Position numbers and translations under genes: made by a program. The notes below the pieces were generated by a model. That model saw only the letters and a list, made by a program, of their open reading frames with translations. It searched no databases and was not told the DNA's origin. Of a DNA stretch of 64,000 nucleotides, positions 48,447 through 56,570 are shown one piece after another (within the stretch, counting starts at the first letter, position 1; every line of letters starts with the position of its first letter). This DNA comes from Chryseobacterium arachidis (GTDB lineage Bacteria > Bacteroidota > Bacteroidia > Flavobacteriales > Weeksellaceae), in the NCBI RefSeq assembly GCF_900129245.1, contig NZ_FQUT01000002.1, forward strand, positions 124,001 to 188,000, given 5' to 3'.

Positions 48447-50029
48447 ATCATTTTCTGTGCTGTTCTTAATCCCTGATAAAATGCTTCTTCGAAAATCGAA
48501 ATTCCCGAAAGATCTGAATGAGCAAAGAAAACCTTTCCTTCAATCGGCTGTTTTGCTTTTTCAGCATATCCGAAAATCTGATTCGGAACGGGAGCAATCA
48601 TTGCATGACCGATCTTGTGAAACTGCATTTCAATGATAAAATCTTCGATCAGGGGATGCGCTTTCTTCAGATCTTCCAACACCAGATTTTTAAGCTGATC
48701 TTCTTTTAAGGCATATAGTTTCTTTCTTGCTTTTTTGCTGTCGGCCGTTGAAAAGCTTCTGTAATATGTAATTACCTTTTCACCCAAAATCTGGTCCACA
48801 TTCTGGTGCTGATCATAGATATACCCTAATCCATCTGAGCCATAAATCACATTATCCCAAGCCAATTCTTCATCACCCCCGAAATCATTCTGCAGTGTAA
48901 TCGTCGTTAAAAACCATGGAACATAATTGAAATTCTCAGCTCTTTTATGATTAAAAATTCTTTCATTCACAAACTGTGGTGTTGCGAACAGAACTTTTTC
49001 AGCAATGATTTTTTTTGTCTTTTTTTGAATATGATCAAAACTTAAAACCTCAACTTTACTACCGATTTTCACATCAAAAACTAAATGATTCGGTGAAGAT
49101 TTTCCTTGGGTATAGGGCAAAAAATGCTTCACTAATCTTGCATTTCCTTCCGGCCAGGTGAACACCTGATCCTTGTATTTTTTGCTCCAGTTGTTTTTTC
49201 TCCCTGAAAAATAATGAATTCCTGCCCAAGCCGAAACATAATCGATCCCCAAACCGTAATCGTCCCGACATGAGTAATCCAGAAGCCAAAGCAATTCTTC
49301 AGACATAAAATTCTCATGATGCAGCCAATCTTTAAAAACAATTTTCTCCAATTGTAAAATCTCATCACTCCGACTGGAATCATGAACCGGAATCGCAAAC
49401 CAATATTTTCCTTCTGAATCTTTCTGATCCCGACAATGATCCATCATTTTAAAAAACCGATCTAGTTCTGCTTTAGTTTCCTGAGAAATCCCATTTTGCG
49501 GAACGATATCATTTTGCCATGAATTTTTGAAAAACAATCGTTCCTGCTGAGGAAAAGTCATTTGATATTCATCTAAAATCGGATCGCCGTTTTCATCATC
49601 ACCTTGATAGACCCCGGATTCTTTCAGAAAATCGATGATTTCCGTATTTTCCTTATTGGGTAACGGTAAATAATGTGCACCCAGCGGAAATTTCGAAAAC
49701 TTATTTTGTCCGTTGGATGAATTTCCGCCCAAATGATTTTCCATTTCCAGCAACAGATAGTCATTTTCATTATTCTGACTGAAAAATCTACATGCCGAAA
49801 GTCCGGAAATTCCCCCGCCAACAATAAGATATTTTGTATGGATTTCTTCCGTAGGCTTGGGAAAATCTTTAGCCCAAAGCTTATGGCCTAAAACGTGATT
49901 GGTACCTGAGATTTTAAGCAACAGTGATTTTGCTTTCTTACTGCAATATTGTAAAAAAGGGAGCATCAGACTGCCTAAAAATAATGTTTTCAGGAAATCT
50001 TTTCTACTGTACTTTTCCCCACTCTTCAT
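48443..50029 (-). CDS. FAD-dependent oxidoreductase, amine-oxidase-like
   Basis: A 528-residue protein. The N-terminus has RKDFLK before a hydrophobic stretch and a Cys (residue 29, PFLQYCSKK), giving a lipoprotein or Tat-like export signal. The Rossmann dinucleotide motif VGGGISGLSACR is at about 70-81. LGGNSSNG fits the second Gly-rich flavin motif of amine oxidase/phytoene desaturase-like enzymes. I use the ATG at 50029, one codon after a TTG. It overlaps the SpeE-like gene by 26 bases and the next gene by four. Substrate unknown; a polyamine-type amine is a reasonable guess from context. Confidence 0.88.
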   Translation of the reverse strand: MKSGEKYSRKDFLKTLFLGSLMLPFLQYCSKKAKSLLLKISGTNHVLGHKLWAKDFPKPTEEIHTKYLIVGGGISGLSACRFFSQNNENDYLLLEMENHLGGNSSNGQNKFSKFPLGAHYLPLPNKENTEIIDFLKESGVYQGDDENGDPILDEYQMTFPQQERLFFKNSWQNDIVPQNGISQETKAELDRFFKMMDHCRDQKDSEGKYWFAIPVHDSSRSDEILQLEKIVFKDWLHHENFMSEELLWLLDYSCRDDYGLGIDYVSAWAGIHYFSGRKNNWSKKYKDQVFTWPEGNARLVKHFLPYTQGKSSPNHLVFDVKIGSKVEVLSFDHIQKKTKKIIAEKVLFATPQFVNERIFNHKRAENFNYVPWFLTTITLQNDFGGDEELAWDNVIYGSDGLGYIYDQHQNVDQILGEKVITYYRSFSTADSKKARKKLYALKEDQLKNLVLEDLKKAHPLIEDFIIEMQFHKIGHAMIAPVPNQIFGYAEKAKQPIEGKVFFAHSDLSGISIFEEAFYQGLRTAQKMI

Positions 50030-51518
50030 CAAAATATCTCACTAAAATCTGGTTATCCAAACGGTTGATTTCAATATCTTTTGCCTTCATATCCTGTGTA
50101 AAATAAGAAAGCTGGGAAAAATTATAATCGTAGAATTTTAGGTTTGGAATTTTTCTGTAAATCTTATTGTTAATCGGTTCAAAAGAAGCCATCGAAAATC
50201 CCCATTCCCCAAACGATGGAACGTAGGTATGATACGCTGAAGTAAAAGGAAAAATCTGATTGATTGTTTTCTCGATACACCAGAAAGATTTTGGCGCAAA
50301 ATATGGAGAAGTGGTCTGAACGATAATTTTTGTATCTAAAGTCGTTAATCTTTCCAACTCTTTGTAGAACTGTAAAGAATATAATTTTCCTAAGCTGTAA
50401 TTGGAAGGATCCGGAAAATCGATGATAATGACATTGTATTTTTTCGTGTTCTCTTTTACCCAAATATAGGCATCTTTGTTGATAACTTTCAGTTTAGGAT
50501 TGGAAAGAGAACTCTGATTCAGTTGACGCATCGTTTCATTGTTTTTGAAGAAATTGGTCATTTCTCCGTCCAGATCGACAAGCGTGATGTCTTTCACTTC
50601 TTTGTATTTCAAGACTTCACGAACAGCAAAACCGTCGCCTCCCCCTAAAATTAAAATATGATCAATCTTTTTAGCCATCGACATCGCAGGATGAACCAAT
50701 GCTTCGTGGTAACGGTATTCGTCTACAGAAGAAAACTGTAAGTTATTGTTTAAATATAACCGAAATTCACGGTTGTTTCGGGTTAATACAATTCTTTGAT
50801 ACGGTGAACTTTTGGTATACACCACATTTTCACCATATAACTTCTCCTCTGAAAACGATAAAATTTTATCCGAAAAAATAAAAAGACCAACCAACAATAC
50901 AAAAGCTCCGATGGATTTTACCTTTAAAGAAATCGGTTTCGAAAGCTCTTTTTTAAGATAGAAACATAAAAATATAGCAATCAAAATATTAATCAGTCCA
51001 AAAAACAAAGGTGTTTTTACAATACCCAACTGTGGAATTAAAACCAGCGGAAACAAAATGGAAGCCAACAAAGCCCCGATATAATCAAAGGCGAAAACAT
51101 TTGATACGAGATCTTTGAACTGAACTCTATCTTTTAAAATATTCATCAGGAGCGGAATTTCTACTCCAACCAGACAACCTGTGAAGAAGACGAAAAGATA
51201 TAAAACCGCCTCAAAATGTGCCAGGGTATTAAATAAGATGAATAGAACCACCGAACTGATTCCGCCGATAATACCAACCAGAATCTCGATCTCAATGAAT
51301 TTATCAATTAAATTTCCTTTGATGAATTTCGCAAAATAAGAACCCACCCCCATAGAGAAAAGGTAAACTCCGATGATGAAGGAAAACTGTTTTACAGAAT
51401 CTCCTAAAAGGTAGCTTGCCAAAGCTCCCGCAACCAACTCGTAGATCAGGCCGCAAGTCGCAATGACAAACACAGAGAACATCAAAAGCAGTTCAAGAGG
51501 AATCCTCTTTTTATCCAT
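50004..51518 (-). CDS. Membrane-anchored spermidine-synthase-like aminopropyltransferase
   Basis: A 504-residue fusion. The N-terminal ~215 residues hold about seven membrane spans. The C-terminal ~280 residues are the SpeE Rossmann fold: VDEYRYHEALVHP, LILGGGDGFAVREVLK and IIIDFPDPSN, matching the SAM/aminopropyl donor and catalytic Asp sites, and YVPSFGEWGFS near the end. Such fused proteins differ from soluble SpeE and could transfer an aminopropyl (or related) group to a membrane substrate. It overlaps the DUF350 gene by eight bases and the FAD gene by about 26. Confidence 0.9.
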   Translation of the reverse strand: MDKKRIPLELLLMFSVFVIATCGLIYELVAGALASYLLGDSVKQFSFIIGVYLFSMGVGSYFAKFIKGNLIDKFIEIEILVGIIGGISSVVLFILFNTLAHFEAVLYLFVFFTGCLVGVEIPLLMNILKDRVQFKDLVSNVFAFDYIGALLASILFPLVLIPQLGIVKTPLFFGLINILIAIFLCFYLKKELSKPISLKVKSIGAFVLLVGLFIFSDKILSFSEEKLYGENVVYTKSSPYQRIVLTRNNREFRLYLNNNLQFSSVDEYRYHEALVHPAMSMAKKIDHILILGGGDGFAVREVLKYKEVKDITLVDLDGEMTNFFKNNETMRQLNQSSLSNPKLKVINKDAYIWVKENTKKYNVIIIDFPDPSNYSLGKLYSLQFYKELERLTTLDTKIIVQTTSPYFAPKSFWCIEKTINQIFPFTSAYHTYVPSFGEWGFSMASFEPINNKIYRKIPNLKFYDYNFSQLSYFTQDMKAKDIEINRLDNQILVRYFDEEWGKVQ

Positions 51519-51726
51519 GAATTGCTGCGCTTATGATAATTGAAATCCCTATGATAAAAGCGCCGAAAATAATTGCCAAAGCAGTATTTTTATTCTGAGC
51601 GATCTCGTGCCATGTTTTTTCCGGTGTTAACTTTTCGATAATGACATAGCACACCAATAAAATAGCAATTCCCAAAAAAGAATAAATTACTGAATTGATG
51701 ATGGGTAAAAAGTTGATCTGATCCAT
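51511..51726 (-). CDS. Half-size DUF350 (YjfL-type) membrane protein
   Basis: A 71-residue protein with two hydrophobic helices (about 9-30 and 47-67) separated by an EKLTPEKTW loop. This is one repeat of the DUF350 unit, which usually occurs as two units in about 130-140 residues. DUF350 proteins in other bacteria occur near spermidine-synthase-like and SAM-decarboxylase-like genes. It probably forms dimers in the inner membrane. Confidence 0.8.
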   Translation of the reverse strand: MDQINFLPIINSVIYSFLGIAILLVCYVIIEKLTPEKTWHEIAQNKNTALAIIFGAFIIGISIIISAAIHG

Positions 51727-51736
51727 AGTTTATATT

Positions 51737-51934
51737 TTATTTGTGATAATATCTGTAATAGCCGACTCCTGAAGAATGATGTCTTCTTGTGGTTCCGTCG
51801 CGGTATGTCTCCGTTTTTTCGCAGTCGCAGAACTGGTTTCCGTTGTAAGTAAGGTAAGTGAACCAACTCAGAAAAAAGACTCCGATGAGGCACAGCATCC
51901 AGTTTTCTCTTATATAATTAATAATATTTGTCAT
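51737..51934 (-). CDS. Small membrane protein of unknown function
   Basis: A 65-residue protein with one membrane helix (about 11-30, LCLIGVFFLSWFTYLTY) and a C-terminal tail with CDCEK, RRHH and a YYRYYHK end. I do not recognise it. Its ATG follows the DUF4178 stop by three bases and its stop is ten bases before the DUF350 start, so it is a genuine member of the operon. Confidence 0.75.
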   Translation of the reverse strand: MTNIINYIRENWMLCLIGVFFLSWFTYLTYNGNQFCDCEKTETYRDGTTRRHHSSGVGYYRYYHK

Positions 51935-51937
51935 GGT

Positions 51938-53410
51938 TTAGGATTGTGGATAAGGTGAATTTGAGCTGTTGGCCCATTTGTTCGTTTCAAAGATTTTTCT
52001 TCCCAGATAGCAGGCTCCTACGAAAATAATCAGTATAATCAGTACAATGGTAAAATTCCAGAAAGAAACGGGGAGCCACTCAGCTTTTATCTTTACTGTA
52101 GGATTGTTATCCGGTTTCATTTCATAATTGTATTCTGTAGGAATGGCATTGGAAAGAATCGAATCTATTTTCAGGATTTCTTGAGGTTTGCCGAGTATAT
52201 TATTCATCGTCATCAATTCACTTTGCAGGAAAAATTTATCTGCATATGTTTTGATTTCAGAAGTCTTATTGTCTTTCATATAATAAGAGCCTTTACCATC
52301 CTGAATAACAGAATAATTGCCATTATCAAACTGATAGCCTTTCTTAAAAGGGTCTGAAGCATTTCCTTCTTTGTCCGCCGAAATTAAAAAGTGATATTTT
52401 CCAGGAGCAACACCACAAAAATTAAAGGTCTCATTTCCACTGCCCTCACTCCAGCTTTCTCCATCCTCATAACCGTGGTATTGTTCGATATCTTTGGAAG
52501 CGAAGGCAATTTCATTAGTTGCTTCGTTCACCAAGCTCAGCCCAACACTTGCCCAGGAATTATCAACATTTGAAGAAACCTCAACTTTCAAAGGAGCCGA
52601 ACCTCCGGACAGTTCAAAGCTTTTACTCACCTTTTCTTTGTCTTTAACATCGGTAAAGTTAATTTCTTCCTCGAAAACTGATTTATTGGTTCTGGAAGTC
52701 ACCACATACAATTGAATAAGGCAGATCATCAACGCTGCAACCGCCATGATATTGATGGTTTGCTTAAAATTAAAATAAAACGGCTGTACAATTCCCACTC
52801 CCGAATAATGAGGAAGGTGCGGGATCTTAAATGCCCTTTTTACTTTATATTTTGAAATATGCATGCCGAAAAAATATTCATTGGTACCTCCCGACTGTTC
52901 CTGGGAGATCATCTGGGTGGCATTGACATATTCTCGGTAGGTTGCCAGTCCGAAATTCAACCGGTCTTCAAAAAAACCGGCTGCAGCGTGGATGGTGCAT
53001 TCCGTCGTCTCATACCAACGGTAATTTCTTCCGTGCAGTTCTGCCGCTTTTCCGTTGAGCTTTTTTTTGACATCCATCCCGTCGATTGAATGAAGAAAAA
53101 CCCAATGGCCGTCACTTTCACTAAGAAAAGCATCTTCGCCTTTTTTATCTTTTAAGAAATATTCTCTCCAAAAAATGTGGGTTCCGTACTTTCTGATGAT
53201 AATACCCGTGACGGTATATTCCACCTCATCAATCATCCCCTTCCGTCCCACCTCCAGCACTACACTTTCCACAGGTTTTTTTACAACTTTTGTAGAGGTA
53301 TTTTTAGCTATATCAATGAGATTGGAACAAGATCGGCAAATGTATTCTTTGATCCGGAAATCTGCATCAATCTTATTCTCAGTTTTACATAAGGGACAGG
53401 TGAAATGCAT
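51938..53410 (-). CDS. Zinc-ribbon DUF4178 membrane protein
   Basis: A 490-residue protein. A zinc ribbon starts the chain (CPLC at 5-8 and CRSC at 25-28). One or two DUF4178 beta-rich domains follow (about 48-200; TVTGIIIRKYG, WREYFLKDKKG, GFFEDRLNF). There is one membrane span at about 219-238, an extracytoplasmic region (about 240-445) and a second span near 448-468. DUF4178 proteins recur beside SpeD/SpeE-like and DUF350 genes in other bacteria. It starts two bases after the SpeD-like stop. Confidence 0.85.
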   Translation of the reverse strand: MHFTCPLCKTENKIDADFRIKEYICRSCSNLIDIAKNTSTKVVKKPVESVVLEVGRKGMIDEVEYTVTGIIIRKYGTHIFWREYFLKDKKGEDAFLSESDGHWVFLHSIDGMDVKKKLNGKAAELHGRNYRWYETTECTIHAAAGFFEDRLNFGLATYREYVNATQMISQEQSGGTNEYFFGMHISKYKVKRAFKIPHLPHYSGVGIVQPFYFNFKQTINIMAVAALMICLIQLYVVTSRTNKSVFEEEINFTDVKDKEKVSKSFELSGGSAPLKVEVSSNVDNSWASVGLSLVNEATNEIAFASKDIEQYHGYEDGESWSEGSGNETFNFCGVAPGKYHFLISADKEGNASDPFKKGYQFDNGNYSVIQDGKGSYYMKDNKTSEIKTYADKFFLQSELMTMNNILGKPQEILKIDSILSNAIPTEYNYEMKPDNNPTVKIKAEWLPVSFWNFTIVLIILIIFVGACYLGRKIFETNKWANSSNSPYPQS

Positions 53411-53412
53411 TT

Positions 53413-53772
53413 TTATCTGTAAATTTTGTGTTTCTGTATGGTTTTAGCTTTAAAATATTCCACGACCTCATCAGCAATTTTTTCTACTTTCTCTGTATTA
53501 TCCTGAGTATAGTTACAGAGAAAAACATCGAAAGTAAGCTGCCTGAATTCCGGCCAGGTGTGGATACACAGGTGAGACTCTTTAAGGCAAACTGCCGAAG
53601 TAAAGCTTTGATTTTCAAAAACATGATTGGTAACCCCTACAATCTCCACATCTTTTGTTGCAAGCATACTTTCGGTAAATGCCATAAAACCCTCACTGTC
53701 TAATAACAAAGCTTCTGACTCCGTTTCCAAAGTCAGAAGAATATGTAAACCTTTACTGGTTGATGTCTCCAA
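53413..53772 (-). CDS. SpeD-like protein (SAM decarboxylase family), Cys at pyruvoyl position
   Basis: A 119-residue protein of the small bacterial S-adenosylmethionine decarboxylase type. The processing region reads KESHLCIHTWPEF. Family members usually have Ser where this one has Cys69 (TGT codon), the residue that becomes the pyruvoyl cofactor. His71 and Cys86 (FDVFLCNY) match other active-site residues. No in-frame ATG exists before a stop five codons upstream, so translation probably begins at TTG. It is the first gene of the operon and has its own promoter box. Whether it decarboxylates SAM, or another substrate, is open. Confidence 0.82.
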   Translation of the reverse strand: METSTSKGLHILLTLETESEALLLDSEGFMAFTESMLATKDVEIVGVTNHVFENQSFTSAVCLKESHLCIHTWPEFRQLTFDVFLCNYTQDNTEKVEKIADEVVEYFKAKTIQKHKIYR

Positions 53773-53788
53773 TGGATTATATTTTTAG

Positions 53789-53796
53789 CAAATATA
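53789..53796 (-). promoter_or_regulatory. -7 box of the SpeD-led operon
   Basis: TATATTTG on the minus strand, perfect TAnnTTTG match. It lies in the 26-base gap between ctlX and the SpeD-like gene, 17 bases before the TTG start, so this operon need not depend on read-through from ctlX. Confidence 0.55.
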
Positions 53797-53798
53797 AA

Positions 53799-54722
53799 TT
53801 ATTTTTTTGGTAAGAAAACCTCGGCAAGCATACAACGTGCACTGCCTCCGCCATTTACTTCAATGGTATTAAGATCCGAATAAATGATCTCACAGTACTT
53901 TTCAATCGCTGAAACCTGTTCTTTTCTTAAAGATTTATAAGCTGTTTCGCTCATTACCAGAAATTTTTCCCCTTCGTTATTCTGAACCTGAAGCATATTT
54001 CCGGCAAACTGCTGCATCTGATCTTCAGAAATTTCAATGATTTCTTTTCCCGAATTTTTAATGGTTTCCGCAACATGTGCTCTTTCCGTTTCATCGTCGA
54101 TACAATCCAGACAGATTACGACAAATTTATCCGCCACACACATCATCACATTGGTGTGGTAAATCGGAAGTCTTTCTGAACCAACTGTTTGGAAAGAATG
54201 AAAAACCACAGGCGTAAAACCATATTTTTCACAAAATTTTCTGAATAAATTTTCATCCAATCTTAAAGAAACCGAACCGTAAGCAATTTTGTTATCGTGA
54301 TCAAAAATCATACTCCCCGTTCCTTCCAAATAATGTCCCTGAATTTCAGAAAGTGACCAGTCATCGATCTCCTCAACATCAAATCCCTGCTCTTTGATGG
54401 TTTCAATAATATCTTCTCTTCTTTCCACTCTTCTGTTGGAAGCGAACATCGGATATAAAACCACTTTTCCGTCATTGTGGAAACTTACCCAGTTATTCGG
54501 GAAAATTGAATCGGGAGTATGGGGATCTAAAGTATCTTTTATGGTGATAACATTAATTCCTTTGCTTCTTAACTTTTCAACAAAAGCTTTAAATTCAGTC
54601 AAGGCTTTAAATTGAATATCAAAACCTTTCTGTTCTACCTGAAAATAATTATTTTTTGCCGTTTCTTCATTAAAACCGAATGCGATCGGCTCTATCATTA
54701 ATACTGTATCTGTTGTCTGCAT
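53799..54722 (-). CDS. ctlX: Citrulline hydrolase CtlX-like
   Basis: A 307-residue guanidino-group-modifying enzyme (pentein fold). FPNNWVSFH, GHYLEGTGSMIFD, YHTNVMMCVADKFVVI and the C-terminal GGGSARCMLAEV, where the Cys is the nucleophile, match CtlX-type proteins. In characterised relatives it hydrolyses citrulline to ornithine. Together with the arginine-deiminase-like protein upstream it could feed ornithine, and so the polyamine operon that starts 26 bases downstream. Cytoplasmic; the start is an ATG. Confidence 0.88.
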   Translation of the reverse strand: MQTTDTVLMIEPIAFGFNEETAKNNYFQVEQKGFDIQFKALTEFKAFVEKLRSKGINVITIKDTLDPHTPDSIFPNNWVSFHNDGKVVLYPMFASNRRVERREDIIETIKEQGFDVEEIDDWSLSEIQGHYLEGTGSMIFDHDNKIAYGSVSLRLDENLFRKFCEKYGFTPVVFHSFQTVGSERLPIYHTNVMMCVADKFVVICLDCIDDETERAHVAETIKNSGKEIIEISEDQMQQFAGNMLQVQNNEGEKFLVMSETAYKSLRKEQVSAIEKYCEIIYSDLNTIEVNGGGSARCMLAEVFLPKK

Positions 54723-54782
54723 AATGTTGAGTTTGAGGGTATTTTTTGGGTTTGAGAGTCTGAGTATTTTAGTGTAAAATTA

Positions 54783-55178
54783 TTACTCCTTTTTATTTTG
54801 TGAAAAAGAACACCATTTTTCAGACTGACTCATCATGTTAACCAACATCCCGATTATTTGATTATAGTGAATGTTTAAATTATTAAACTGTTCTTCATTT
54901 ATATAGTTACAGGCTAAAGCAAATTGCAGCCATGTCTGCGTTTCTCTTGCTTCACCTTCTGAATCTGTGAGTTTTGCTATAAAATATTTTTCATATTTTC
55001 TTTTTCCCCACGCTTCGCTGATATTGGCAGAGACCGACCTTGAAGATCTTCTGATTTGATCTGTTAGAGCATAAAGTTCTTCTTTAGGAAAAGACTTTGA
55101 AAGTTCAAAGATGATCATTGCAGTTTCGAAAGATTTTTGATAAACCTTCAAATCCTGATGAAATTTAATGGTTGACAT
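54783..55178 (-). CDS. Intact four-helix-bundle (S23-type) protein
   Basis: A 131-residue helical protein of the family named after 23S rRNA intervening sequences. KVYQKSFETAMIIFELSKSF, QIRRSSRSVSANISEAWGKR and ETQTWLQFALAC are typical. Members are found scattered in Bacteroidota genomes, often between unrelated genes, with no known function. Here it separates ctlX from the arginine-deiminase-like gene. The broken copy at 20887-21243 is a relative. Confidence 0.85.
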   Translation of the reverse strand: MSTIKFHQDLKVYQKSFETAMIIFELSKSFPKEELYALTDQIRRSSRSVSANISEAWGKRKYEKYFIAKLTDSEGEARETQTWLQFALACNYINEEQFNNLNIHYNQIIGMLVNMMSQSEKWCSFSQNKKE

Positions 55179-55267
55179 ATTTGTATTTTTATCTAAAATA
55201 GAAAAAATATCAACAACTCATCCTCAAACTCTACAGTTCTCCAACACAAAAAAACGCTCCGACTCGG

Positions 55268-56182
55268 TTATTCTCTTACCAAAGGCATAGTCGAGCATCT
55301 CAACAACCCTCCCATCTTGGAAATTTCTCTGTATGGGATTTCTTCCACTGTCATTCCCCATTCGTTTCTCAAATGATTATTCATTCTTGCGAAAGCTTTG
55401 TCGGAAACGACTACTTCAGGAGAAATAGAGAAGATATTAGGATTCATCTCAAACATTTCTTCGGCAGTTACGTGGAAACAGTTTTCTTCCCCGAAAATAT
55501 CGATGATCAGACGATAATCGCTTTCATCCACAAATCCGTCTTTATAGATGATGCATTTATCTTTCCCGATCGGATTGAAAGTACAGTCCAAATGCAGAAT
55601 TCCTTCATAAGGAATCTTGTCGTTTTTCTTCAGTTCAAGATCGATGATTCTTTTTTTAGGAAAATATTCCTTCAGAATTTCGATGGCATATTCGTTGGTT
55701 CTTGCTGTTTTATAGCTTCTGTAATCTTCACTGAAACATGTTCCGATAAATAGAAAGTCGTCCCAAACAATCACATCACCACCTTCGATATGCGCCGTTT
55801 CCGGCAGGTTGATAATTTTTCTCCATGCTACTTTTTCAAAAACGCTTTTATAAGCCTCCTGCTCGTCGGCTCTGTCGGCAATTACATTGGAAATAATCAT
55901 TTTATCGTCGATGACAAAAGCGACGTCTCTCGCAAAAACCTGATTGTAATCTTCAATGATATCCGGACGAAAAACTTCTACATCGTATTTTTTCAATACC
56001 GCTTCAAAAGCATTCATTTCATCAATAATGTCTGATTCTTTCGGGTAGATATTATTTTCGATGGAGTAATATGATTTTGCGTCGTAGCTCTCTTCTAATG
56101 TCGGAACCGCTCCCATTGAATTGGGCTGGCCTAAAACTACTGACCTCAGCCTTCCCGTTTCGTTTTTTATATTTAGTTTCAT
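55268..56182 (-). CDS. Arginine-deiminase / amidinotransferase-family protein
   Basis: A 304-residue pentein-fold enzyme acting on guanidino compounds. The frame is open further upstream, but I take the ATG at 56182 (MKLNIKNETGRL). VFARDVAFVI, AHIEGGDVIVWD, ILHLDCTFNPIG and GLLRCSTMPL hold the substrate-binding Asp/Glu, the catalytic His and the nucleophile Cys. The sequence is closest to amidinotransferase/dimethylargininase-like proteins, so arginine deiminase is probable but not certain. It precedes ctlX on the same strand, with an unrelated small gene between. Confidence 0.87.
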   Translation of the reverse strand: MKLNIKNETGRLRSVVLGQPNSMGAVPTLEESYDAKSYYSIENNIYPKESDIIDEMNAFEAVLKKYDVEVFRPDIIEDYNQVFARDVAFVIDDKMIISNVIADRADEQEAYKSVFEKVAWRKIINLPETAHIEGGDVIVWDDFLFIGTCFSEDYRSYKTARTNEYAIEILKEYFPKKRIIDLELKKNDKIPYEGILHLDCTFNPIGKDKCIIYKDGFVDESDYRLIIDIFGEENCFHVTAEEMFEMNPNIFSISPEVVVSDKAFARMNNHLRNEWGMTVEEIPYREISKMGGLLRCSTMPLVRE

Positions 56183-56508
56183 AAAGATTTTATGCAATAT
56201 TACAAATATAAGTAAAGGGCTGAATTTAGGAAACTTTTGCCGTATTTTTAGGGATGAGTCCAATATTATTCTATAAATTCTCCTGAATACAGTTTTCTAT
56301 TTAAGTCGATTGACATAACAAACCTTTTATTCGCTTAAATAAAGAGATTTCGCAGATAATTTATTTACAACCTTTATACATTTAGAATTGAATTATCATT
56401 AAAATGACATTTATAAATGACAAAATTTTCCCTAAAATTTACACCCAAGTATATAAATCAACAACAGGAATCGAAATCTTAGTCAATGTTATTATTCCTA
56501 TAAATAAA
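56183..56508. other. Intergenic region without a recognised gene
   Basis: AT-rich sequence upstream of the deiminase-like gene. I see no convincing ORF, repeat or -7 box. It should hold the promoter for the arginine/citrulline genes. Confidence 0.4.
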
Positions 56509-56533
56509 AAAACCTGACTATAAAGCAGGTTTT
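56509..56533 (-). terminator. Terminator after the module-carrying secreted protein
   Basis: AAAACCTG/CAGGTTTT stem followed by a T-rich stretch on the minus strand, about 37 bases past the stop codon at 56571. Confidence 0.65.
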
Positions 56534-56570
56534 ATTTCTAATTTTTAAAGTTCTTAATTTTTCAAATTTA

